Source of the DNA: Tsukamurella sp040611135
Lineage (GTDB): Bacteria > Actinomycetota > Actinomycetes > Mycobacteriales > Mycobacteriaceae
Reading direction: 5' to 3'
Assembly (NCBI RefSeq): GCF_040611135.1
Contig: NZ_JBEXNL010000001.1
Span: 310,001-374,000 of the forward strand
DNA: 64,000 nucleotides
Positions 8,882-16,556 of the stretch are shown here, piece after piece; the stretch's first letter is position 1; each line of letters starts with the position of its first letter. The position numbers and the translations under genes were made by a program. The notes under the pieces were generated by a model. It was given only the letters and a program-made list of their open reading frames with translations. It did not search any database and was not told where the DNA came from.

Positions 8882-9819
8882 TGCGCGTCGTCACCTTCGG
8901 CTTCCAGACCTGGGGCCACCGCACGCTGTCCGCCGTCCTCGACGCGGGCCACGAGGTCACCCTCGCGGTGACCCACCCCGTGTCGAACAACCCGTACGAG
9001 ATGATGTGGAACGACTCGGTGGAGCAACTGGCCACCGACCGCGGCGTGCCCGTGCACCTCGCGAAGAAGCCGGACGACGCCCTGTTCGAGGCCGTCACGG
9101 CGGCCGAGCCGGACATCATCGTCGCCAACAACTGGCGCACCTGGCTGCCGAAGTCGATCTACGACATGCCGCGCCTGGGCACGCTCAACATCCACGACTC
9201 GTTGCTGCCGCGCTACGCTGGCTTCTCGCCGCTGATCTGGGCGCTGATCAACGGCGAGACCCATGTCGGGGTCACCGCGCACGTGATGGACGACGGGCTC
9301 GACACCGGCCCGATCATCGCGCAGGAGTCCGTCGCCGTCGGGCCGGCCGACCGCACCGTCGACCTGTTCCATCGCACGGTGGACCTGATCGGTCCGCTGG
9401 TCGCGCGGTCCCTCGGCGAGCTGGAAGCCGGTACCGCGCAGCCGATCCCGCAGGACCCCGCCGCGGCGACGTACTTCCACAAGCGTTCCGACGCCGACAG
9501 TGCGATCGACTGGTCCTGGCCGGCCGACGCGATCGAACGACTGATCCGCGCGCAGTCCGACCCGTATCCGAACGCGCACACCGTCTTCCGTGGTGAGCGA
9601 CTGGCGATCACCGCCGCCTCGGTCTCCACCAAGCGGTACGGCGGCACGCCCGGTCGGGTGTGCGTCCCCGACGGCGAGGGCATCGCCGTCGTCGCCGGCC
9701 CCGACGCCTGGCGCGGTGGCAACCCCGCCCTCGTCGTCGAGCGCGTCCGGACCGCCGATGGTGCCGAGTACCCCGCCGCGAAGATCCTCGGCGACTCCGG
9801 CGCTTACCTCGGCGCCTGA
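8881..9819 (+). CDS. Hydroxyornithine N-formyltransferase (Fmt-like)
   Basis: A 312-residue methionyl-tRNA formyltransferase-like protein. The N10-formyl-THF site is clear: NIHDSLLPRYAG, then GVTAHVMDDGLDTGPII, which supplies the Asn-His-Asp catalytic set. A C-terminal Fmt_C-like part follows. Starts at 8878 and 8881 are both ATG; GGGAG spacing favours 8881. Position directly after the hydroxylase shows it acts in siderophore synthesis (formylating the hydroxylamine) and not on initiator tRNA. Close relatives are the formyltransferases of rhodochelin and coelichelin synthesis. Confidence 0.88.
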   Translation: MRVVTFGFQTWGHRTLSAVLDAGHEVTLAVTHPVSNNPYEMMWNDSVEQLATDRGVPVHLAKKPDDALFEAVTAAEPDIIVANNWRTWLPKSIYDMPRLGTLNIHDSLLPRYAGFSPLIWALINGETHVGVTAHVMDDGLDTGPIIAQESVAVGPADRTVDLFHRTVDLIGPLVARSLGELEAGTAQPIPQDPAAATYFHKRSDADSAIDWSWPADAIERLIRAQSDPYPNAHTVFRGERLAITAASVSTKRYGGTPGRVCVPDGEGIAVVAGPDAWRGGNPALVVERVRTADGAEYPAAKILGDSGAYLGA

Positions 9820-9872
9820 CCCGCCCGTCGCGACCACCAGCCCAGCCCAGCCCGACGAACAGGACCACCGAC

Positions 9873-10739
9873 ATGGCACGACCGGATCACCGCGCCCGAC
9901 ACCACGAGCGGATAGGAGAGGTACTCGGCGGTGCGACGGAGGGCGCCGAGCGCGTTCCCTATCCGATCGGCCTGCGCGAGTTGGAGGTCCGCGGCACCCG
10001 ACGGGTCGGCGCGGGACTGATCCGCGTGACCCTCGGCGGTCCCGAGCTCGAGGGCTTCCAGACCCATGCCGCCGACGACCACATCAAGTTCCTCTACCCC
10101 GACGAGAGCGGCGAGCTCAACCTGCCCCGCAAGGAGGGGCTCATGCTGCACTGGCCGCGCGACCCGCGGCCGATCAGCCGCGAATACACCGTGCGCCGCT
10201 ACGACGCCGCCGCGGGCGAGCTCGACATCGACATCGCCCTGCACCCCGGCGGCCTCGGCTCGGACTGGGCCGAGGCGGTCGCTCCGGGCGCGCGGATCCA
10301 CGTGGCGGGCCCGCCCGGCGGCGTGGTCGTGCCCGCTCGCTACGACAGGTACCTGCTGGCCGGCGACATCACCGCGCTGCCGGCCATCGACCGCTGGCTC
10401 GAGGAGCTGCCGCGCGACGCCGCCGGCTGGGCGCTCATCGAGGTGATCGACGCCTCCGAAGAGATCCCGCTCGACCCGCCGCCGGGCTTCCAGGTCCGCT
10501 GGCTGCACCGCGGCGAGCTCGCGCCCGGCACCTCCGACGTGCTGGAACGCGCCGTCGCCGAGCTTCCGCAGGAGGTGCCCGACGGTGAGCGGTGGTACTG
10601 CTGGCTGGCCGGCGAGGCCGGGGTTCTCAAGCCCCTGCGCCGCTGGGTCGCCGACGCCTGGAAGCTGCCCAAGCACGACCAGGACATCACGGGCTACTGG
10701 AAGCTCGGCGTCGCCGACTTCGACGAGGACGACCACTGA
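9873..10739 (+). CDS. Second siderophore-interacting protein
   Basis: A 288-residue SIP family flavoprotein. It has the FAD motif REYTVRRYD, HPGGLGSDWAEAVAPG and a VPARYDRYLLAGDITALPAI segment, ending in the family's DITGYWKLG. It starts at ATG 9873 (53 bp after the formyltransferase) and its stop overlaps entA as TGATG. The first SIP in the window (5535-6431) is clearly diverged. Two reductases in one island could serve two redox ranges or two siderophores. Mycobacterial IrtA carries a SIP domain fused to an ABC half-transporter; here the reductase is a separate protein. Confidence 0.92.
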   Translation: MARPDHRARHHERIGEVLGGATEGAERVPYPIGLRELEVRGTRRVGAGLIRVTLGGPELEGFQTHAADDHIKFLYPDESGELNLPRKEGLMLHWPRDPRPISREYTVRRYDAAAGELDIDIALHPGGLGSDWAEAVAPGARIHVAGPPGGVVVPARYDRYLLAGDITALPAIDRWLEELPRDAAGWALIEVIDASEEIPLDPPPGFQVRWLHRGELAPGTSDVLERAVAELPQEVPDGERWYCWLAGEAGVLKPLRRWVADAWKLPKHDQDITGYWKLGVADFDEDDH

Positions 10740-11488
10740 TGCACGCATTCGTGACCGGCGCGGCGTCGGGGATCGGCGCCGCGACCGCCCTGCGGCTCGC
10801 GCGGCGCGGCCCCGTCGCCCTCGCCGACCGTGACGCCGACGGCCTGGTCGCGACCGCCCGCGCCGTCTCCGCCGCGGGCGGCACCGCGTCCTCCCACGTG
10901 GTCGACGTCAGCGACGGCGCCGCCGTGCTCGCCGCCCTCGACGCCGCCGAGCGCGCGGGCGGGCCGGTCGACGCCCTCGCGCACTGCGCCGGCGTCCTCG
11001 TGGCCGGGCCCGTGCTCGACGCGTCCGCCGCCGACATCGCCGTCGCACTCGGCGTGAACCTCACCGGCACTGCGAACGTCCTCACCGCTGTCGTCTCCCG
11101 GATGGCCGAGCGCGGAACGGGTTCCGCAGTCGTCGTCGGGTCCAACGCCGGCAACGGCCCGCGCGTGGGCCTGGGCGTGTACGGCGCCTCGAAGGCCGCG
11201 GCGCACAACCTCGCCCTGACCCTGGCACTCGAGGTGGCGGGCAGCGGCGTGCGGGTCAACGTGGTCGCGCCGGGCTCGACCGCGACGCCGATGCAGACCG
11301 CGTTCGGGGGTGCCGCGGCCGCGCAGGCGGCCGTCGCCGGCGACCTGTCGCGGCACCGCCCGGGAATCCCGCTGGGCCGCATCGCCGATGCGGACGACAT
11401 CGCCGGGGCGATCGAGTACCTGCTCTCGCCCGACGCGCGCCACGTGACCGCGCAGGTACTCACCGTCGACGGAGGAGCCACCGCATGA
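10739..11488 (+). CDS. entA: 2,3-dihydro-2,3-dihydroxybenzoate dehydrogenase
   Basis: A 249-residue short-chain dehydrogenase. The NAD motif TGAASGIGAAT is near the start, the NAG-equivalent HCAG follows, and the active-site YGASK and PGST segments are intact. Followed at once by entE, entB and entC, it is assigned as the last step of 2,3-dihydroxybenzoate synthesis. Overlaps on both sides (TGATG with the SIP gene, ATGA with entE) show a tight operon. A general SDR would look the same; context decides. Confidence 0.9.
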   Translation: MHAFVTGAASGIGAATALRLARRGPVALADRDADGLVATARAVSAAGGTASSHVVDVSDGAAVLAALDAAERAGGPVDALAHCAGVLVAGPVLDASAADIAVALGVNLTGTANVLTAVVSRMAERGTGSAVVVGSNAGNGPRVGLGVYGASKAAAHNLALTLALEVAGSGVRVNVVAPGSTATPMQTAFGGAAAAQAAVAGDLSRHRPGIPLGRIADADDIAGAIEYLLSPDARHVTAQVLTVDGGATA

Positions 11489-13140
11489 CCAGCACCGAGA
11501 CCCGGTACTTCCCGCCCGAGTTCGCGGAGCGCTACCGCGCGGCGGGGTACTGGAACGGCGACACCTTCGCCGGCTTCCTGCCGGAGGCCGCGGAACGGTT
11601 CGGCGACGCCGAGGCCCTCGTGGGCGAGGACTGCACGGGTGATCCGGTCCGGCTGACCTACCGCGAACTCGACGCCGCCGCCGCGGTCACCGCGGCGGGG
11701 CTGGTCGCCCGCGGCATCGGCTCGGGCGACCGCGTCGTGCTGCAGTTGCCGAACACCGTCGAGTACGTCTCGGTCCTGTTCGGGCTCTTCCGGATCGGCG
11801 CGGTCCCCGTGTTCGCGCTCCCCGCGCATCGTCGCAGCGAGCTCACCCACTTCGTGTTGACGTCCGGGGCGAAGGCCCTCGTCACCGCCGCGTCGATCAA
11901 CCGGTTCGACCACCGCGGCCTCGCCGCGGAGGTCGCTGCGGAGACCGGCGTGCGGGCGTTCGTGGTGGACGACGAGCCCTTCGGCGCCGGGAACGCGGAT
12001 GGGACGCCCGTCACTGTCGCCGGGAGCGCAGCGAGCGGGACGCCCGTCACCGTCGAACCGGAATCCCTGGCCTTCCTGCAACTCTCGGGTGGCACCACCG
12101 GCGTGCCGAAGCTGATCCCGCGCACCCACGCCGACTACCTGTACTCGGTCCGGGAGTCCGCGAGGATCTGCGGGCTCGGACCCGGTACCCGGTTCCTGGT
12201 GGTCCTGCCCGTGGCGCACAACTTCCCGATGAGCAGCCCGGGCATCCTCGGAGTGCTGTGGGCGGGCGGCGCCGTCGTGCTGGGGACCGATCCGGCACCG
12301 TCGCGGGCCTTTCCGCTGATCGAGGCCGAGAAGGTGACCATGACCTCCCTCGTGCCGCCGCTGGCGATGCTGTGGTTGCAGGCCCGGCCCACCGCGACCG
12401 CGGACCTGTCCACCCTCGAGGTGTTGCAGGTGGGCGGCGCCAAGTTCACCCCCGAGGCCGCGCGCCGCGTCGAGCCCGAGCTGGGCTGCCGGCTGCAGCA
12501 GGTCTTCGGCATGGCAGAGGGCCTGGTCAACTACACGCGTGCCGACGATCCCGAGGACCTCGTGCTCGGCACCCAGGGGCGGGCCATCTCGCCCGACGAC
12601 GAGGTGCGGGTGCTCGACGAGGACGGCCTCCCCGTCGCACCCGGCGAAGCCGGCCTCCTCTGGACTCGGGGCCCGTACACGATCCGCGGCTATCTGGGCG
12701 GCGTCGACGCCGAGTCCTTCGACGCCGAGGGCTTCTACCGCACCGGCGACGTCGTCCGGCGGCTGCCGAGCGGGCACCTCGTGGTGGAGGGGCGCGCGAA
12801 GGACCAGATCAACCGCGGCGGCGAGAAGATCGCCGCGGAGGAGGTCGAGAACCACCTCATCGCGCACCCCGCCGTGATCGACGCGGCCGTCGTGGCGATC
12901 GCCGATGACTTCCTCGGCGAGCGGACCTGCGCCGTCGTCTTGACCGCGGGCGCGCGGCCGACCGTTCCCGAATTGAAGAAGTTCGTCCGCGCCCGGGGCG
13001 TGGCCGAGTACAAGGTGCCCGATCGCATCGAGTTCGCCGACGCGTTCCCGACCACGGGCGTCGGCAAGATCAGTCGCCGCGAGCTGCGGCGCACCCTGGC
13101 GGAGCAGCTCTCCAGGGCGGACCAGGAGGACCAGCAGTGA
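11485..13140 (+). CDS. entE: 2,3-dihydroxybenzoate-AMP ligase
   Basis: A 551-residue stand-alone aryl adenylation enzyme of the EntE/DhbE/MbtA group. It activates DHB with ATP and loads the aryl carrier protein. Visible motifs are the N-terminal RYRAAGYWNGDTFAGFL, the P-loop SGGTTGVPKLIPRTHADY, the substrate region VLPVAHNFPMSSPG, the A7-like YRTGDVVRRLPSGHL and the catalytic lysine in GVGKISRRELR. A 12-residue in-frame duplication (GTPVTV repeated) sits just before the P-loop, at about residues 173-190. The start overlaps the entA stop (ATGA). Confidence 0.95.
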   Translation: MTSTETRYFPPEFAERYRAAGYWNGDTFAGFLPEAAERFGDAEALVGEDCTGDPVRLTYRELDAAAAVTAAGLVARGIGSGDRVVLQLPNTVEYVSVLFGLFRIGAVPVFALPAHRRSELTHFVLTSGAKALVTAASINRFDHRGLAAEVAAETGVRAFVVDDEPFGAGNADGTPVTVAGSAASGTPVTVEPESLAFLQLSGGTTGVPKLIPRTHADYLYSVRESARICGLGPGTRFLVVLPVAHNFPMSSPGILGVLWAGGAVVLGTDPAPSRAFPLIEAEKVTMTSLVPPLAMLWLQARPTATADLSTLEVLQVGGAKFTPEAARRVEPELGCRLQQVFGMAEGLVNYTRADDPEDLVLGTQGRAISPDDEVRVLDEDGLPVAPGEAGLLWTRGPYTIRGYLGGVDAESFDAEGFYRTGDVVRRLPSGHLVVEGRAKDQINRGGEKIAAEEVENHLIAHPAVIDAAVVAIADDFLGERTCAVVLTAGARPTVPELKKFVRARGVAEYKVPDRIEFADAFPTTGVGKISRRELRRTLAEQLSRADQEDQQ

Positions 13141-13760
13141 GCCTGCCCAAGAGCATCGTCTACGACCTGCCCGGCATCGAGTGCGCCGACACCGTCGACT
13201 GGGCCGTCGAACCCGGCCGCGCCGCGCTGCTCATCCACGACATGCAGGAGCACTTCGTCGGCCCGTTCCGGCGCGATGCCGAGCCCCTGCGCACCGTCGT
13301 GCCGAACATCGTGGCCCTGCGCGCCGCGGCCCGCGCCGCGGGAGTACCGGTCGTCTACACCGCGCAGCCGGGCGACCAGGACCCCGAGGAGCGGGCGCTG
13401 CTCACCGACTTCTGGGGGCCCGGGCTGGCGACCGCGAACCAGGACATCATCGCCGAGCTCGCCCCGGCGGACGACGACGTACTGCTCACGAAGTGGCGCT
13501 ACAGCGCCTTCGCCAAGTCCGATCTCGCCGAGCGGATGCGCGCCTGGGGCCGCGACCAGCTGGTGATCGCAGGGATCTACGCCCACATCGGGATCATGAC
13601 CACCGCCCTCGACGCGTTCATGCGCGATGTCCAGCCCTACGTGGTCCGCGACGCGGTCGCGGACTTCTCGGTGGAGGATCACGAGCGTGCACTCACCTAC
13701 GTGTCGACGCGATGCGGCAGAGTGGAGAGCACGGATCGGGTATTGGAGGCACTGCGATGA
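13137..13760 (+). CDS. entB: Isochorismatase without carrier domain
   Basis: A 207-residue isochorismatase that hydrolyses isochorismate to 2,3-dihydro-2,3-dihydroxybenzoate and pyruvate. Visible are LLIHDMQEHFVGPF, VYTAQPGDQ, LLTKWRYSAF and the GIYAHIGIMTTALDAFMRD block. E. coli EntB is about 285 residues with a C-terminal aryl carrier domain; this protein stops after the hydrolase domain, matching the free carrier at 4197-4433. GTG start, GTGA overlap with entE. Confidence 0.93.
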   Translation: MSLPKSIVYDLPGIECADTVDWAVEPGRAALLIHDMQEHFVGPFRRDAEPLRTVVPNIVALRAAARAAGVPVVYTAQPGDQDPEERALLTDFWGPGLATANQDIIAELAPADDDVLLTKWRYSAFAKSDLAERMRAWGRDQLVIAGIYAHIGIMTTALDAFMRDVQPYVVRDAVADFSVEDHERALTYVSTRCGRVESTDRVLEALR

Positions 13761-14827
13761 CTCAGGAGAGCGAGCATCCGCACTTCCTGCTGACCGCCGC
13801 GGGGCGGTCCCACGCGGGGAGCGGCGTCCGCGCGGTGTTCCCGGACCCGCATGCGGCGGCCGCGGCCCTGCGCGACGGTAGCGCCCCCGTCGTCGTCGGT
13901 GCCCTGCCCTTCGACCTGCACGATCCCGCCGCGCTGACGGTGCCCGTGCGATTCGGTGCCCTGTCCGTGCGCCCCGTCGCGGAACTGCCGACGCTGACGC
14001 TGACCGCGCAGCACCCCGAGCCCGCCGAGCACGTCGAGCGGGTCGAGCGGGCCGTCCGGCTCATCACCGGCCCCGGGGACCTGCGCAAGGTGGTCCTCGC
14101 GCGCGCGGTCGATTTCGAGGCCGCCGAGCCGCTCGATCCGCTCGCCGTGGCCGCGGCGCTCGCGGACCGCGATCTCGAGGGCAATGCCTTCGCCGTCGAC
14201 CTCGCGGCGGCGGGCGACGCGTTCCGCGGGCGTGCGCTGGTCGGCTCGAGCCCCGAGGTGCTCGTCGCGCGGATGGGCGACACCGTCTACTGCCACCCCT
14301 TCGCGGGCACCGCGTCGACGCCCGAGGGCCTGCTGGATTCCCCGAAGGACCGTGAGGAGCACGCCTACGTCGTCGACGAGATCGCGGCCGCGCTCGCGCC
14401 CCTGTGCGCCGAGCTGGACGTGCCCGGCGCACCGTCGGTGACCCGGGCCGGGCCCGTGTGGCACCTCGGGACCAGGATCGCCGGGACGCTGCGTGACCCC
14501 TCGACCACCGCCCTCGACCTGGCGCTGGCCCTGCATCCGACCCCGGCTGTGTGCGGCTTCCCCCGCGCGAGCGCCGCCCGCGCCATCGCCGACATCGAGG
14601 GCGAGCGGGGCTTCTACGCCGGCGCCGTCGGGTGGACCGACGCGAGCGGCGACGGGCACTGGCGCGTGAGCATCCGCTGCGCCGAGGTCGCCGGAACCGC
14701 GCTGCGGGCCTACGCGGGCGGCGGTATCGTCGGCGCGTCCGACCCGCGGGCCGAGCTCACCGAGACGCACAACAAGCTGCGCACCGTGCTCGGCCCCTTC
14801 CTCGTGACCGAGACCGCCCGGAGCTGA
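13757..14827 (+). CDS. entC: Isochorismate synthase
   Basis: A 356-residue member of the chorismate-using family. It converts chorismate to isochorismate, the committed step to DHB. The C-terminal core shows KVVLARAVDF, GSSPEVLV, PFAGTA, HLGTRIAGTL, HPTPAVCGFPR and YAGGGIVGASDP. ATGA overlap with entB. The order entA-entE-entB-entC on one transcript makes the DHB pathway complete in this window. Confidence 0.94.
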   Translation: MTQESEHPHFLLTAAGRSHAGSGVRAVFPDPHAAAAALRDGSAPVVVGALPFDLHDPAALTVPVRFGALSVRPVAELPTLTLTAQHPEPAEHVERVERAVRLITGPGDLRKVVLARAVDFEAAEPLDPLAVAAALADRDLEGNAFAVDLAAAGDAFRGRALVGSSPEVLVARMGDTVYCHPFAGTASTPEGLLDSPKDREEHAYVVDEIAAALAPLCAELDVPGAPSVTRAGPVWHLGTRIAGTLRDPSTTALDLALALHPTPAVCGFPRASAARAIADIEGERGFYAGAVGWTDASGDGHWRVSIRCAEVAGTALRAYAGGGIVGASDPRAELTETHNKLRTVLGPFLVTETARS

Positions 14828-14831
14828 CCCG

Positions 14832-16556
14832 ATGACGGATTGGACCGGCAGTCGCCTGCCGGTGTTCTTCGAGGCGCCCGAGCAGCAGCCGGACCACCGG
14901 CCGATCGAGGTCGACGACGACACCACGCCCCGCACACTGGTGCTGCGCACCATGTTCGGCAGCCCGTCGCGCACGCTCCCCGCGGGGCTGCTCATCGTCG
15001 GGCACCAGGTGGGCGAGGCGCTCGTCCCCGTCGTGATGGGGCTCGCCATCGACCGCGCGATCAAGACCGGCGACTGGGGTTCCACGGTGCGCTGGGTCCT
15101 GGTACTCGCCGTGCTGTTCGCCCTCCTGTCCTTCAGTTTCCGGTTCGGCTCACGGATCGGCTTCCTCGGCATGAACACGGTGCAGCATCGGCTGCGCACG
15201 CAGGTCACCGACCGGATCCTCGACCCGCGGGGACTGGGTGGCGGGCACCCGCCCGGCGTACTGCTGTCCATCGCAACCTCGGACGTGCAGCGGCTGGCCA
15301 TGTCGGTAGCGCTCGGCCTCTATCCGGTCGGCGAGCTGGCGGCGATCGTCTTCTGCGGCGTCGTGCTGCTGTCGATCTCCTGGCAGCTCGGCCTGCTCGT
15401 GCTGCTCGGGGCCCCCGCGATGCTGTGGTGCCTCGACAAGGCGGGTGCCGCGCTGCGCGCCCGGAGCGAGGCCGAGCAGCGGGCGGCGGGCGAGGCGGCG
15501 GGCTCCGCGGCCGACCTCGTCGCCGGGCTCCGGGTGGTCAAGGGCATGCACGCCGAGAGGGAGGCCGATCGGCGTTACCGCTCGGCGAGCGCCCGCGCCC
15601 TGTCCGCCGTCATCCGCGCCCGCCGTTCGGAGGGCGCCTACGTCGGCTCGATGGAGGCCGTCGCCGCGGTCTTCGTCGTGCTCGTGGGCGTGCTCGCCGG
15701 GGTGCAGGCGGTGCACGGTGACCTCAGCGTGGGGCAGCTCATCACCGTCGTCGGCCTGACCCAGGTGGTGATGTCGCCGCTGCAGGCGATGGGCACCAAC
15801 GTCGGCAAGGCCTGGGTCGCCGGCAACGCCTCCGCGAAGCGCGTCCTCATGGTGCTGCAGGCCCCGTACGCCCGGGACGCCGGCACCGTCGCCGAGCACG
15901 ACGGTGCCGTGCCCGTCCGGATCACGGGCCTGCCGGTGGACGGAGGCACCGTCGACCTGGAGCTCCCGCCCGTCGGCGTCACCGCGATCGTGTGCGCCCC
16001 CGGGACCGCGACCGTTGCGACGACCCTGCTCGCCCGGACGGGCGCCCCGGCTCCCGGCCGGTCGGTCACCGTCGGGACCACGGACCTGTACAGGCTCGAC
16101 GAGCCGGCCGCGCTGCGTGCCGTGCGTGTCGCGCCGCACGCCACCACCCTGTTCGAGGGCACCGTCGCCGACAACGTGGGCGCCGGCGCGGTGCCCGACC
16201 GGGTGGCGGCCGCGCTGCTCGCCGCCGCCTGCGACGACGTCCTCGAGGTGCTCCCGAACGGGCTCGAGACGCCCGTCGGTGAGGCCGGCCGGCTGCTGTC
16301 CGGCGGCCAGCGGCAGCGGGTCGCGCTGGCCCGCGCGCTGGCGACCGAGACCCGCACTCTCGTACTCGTCGACCCCACGAGCGCCGTCGACTCCGTCACC
16401 GAGGCCGCCATCGCCGAGCGGCTCGGCCCGGCCCGCGCGGGTCTCGCGACGGTGGTGTTCACGCAGTCGCCGACGCTCATCGCCGCGGCCGACACCGTGC
16501 TCACGCTGAGCCGCGACGGCGAGATCGTCACGGCCGCACCGGAGGTACGCGCATGA
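14832..16556 (+). CDS. ABC half-transporter with degenerate ATPase domain
   Basis: A 574-residue type IV (exporter-fold) ABC protein with an N-terminal membrane domain of about six helices and a C-terminal nucleotide-binding domain. The signature LSGGQRQR is intact. The Walker A region reads APGTATVATTL, with no lysine where GKS/T is expected, and Walker B reads LVLVDPTSAVD, lacking the catalytic glutamate. It can hardly hydrolyse ATP at its own Walker site, but can complete the active site of its partner encoded next. Start 14832 lies four bases after entC. It is likely half of a siderophore transporter, comparable in fold to IrtAB or to export systems; direction cannot be read from sequence. 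Confidence 0.9.
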   Translation: MTDWTGSRLPVFFEAPEQQPDHRPIEVDDDTTPRTLVLRTMFGSPSRTLPAGLLIVGHQVGEALVPVVMGLAIDRAIKTGDWGSTVRWVLVLAVLFALLSFSFRFGSRIGFLGMNTVQHRLRTQVTDRILDPRGLGGGHPPGVLLSIATSDVQRLAMSVALGLYPVGELAAIVFCGVVLLSISWQLGLLVLLGAPAMLWCLDKAGAALRARSEAEQRAAGEAAGSAADLVAGLRVVKGMHAEREADRRYRSASARALSAVIRARRSEGAYVGSMEAVAAVFVVLVGVLAGVQAVHGDLSVGQLITVVGLTQVVMSPLQAMGTNVGKAWVAGNASAKRVLMVLQAPYARDAGTVAEHDGAVPVRITGLPVDGGTVDLELPPVGVTAIVCAPGTATVATTLLARTGAPAPGRSVTVGTTDLYRLDEPAALRAVRVAPHATTLFEGTVADNVGAGAVPDRVAAALLAAACDDVLEVLPNGLETPVGEAGRLLSGGQRQRVALARALATETRTLVLVDPTSAVDSVTEAAIAERLGPARAGLATVVFTQSPTLIAAADTVLTLSRDGEIVTAAPEVRA

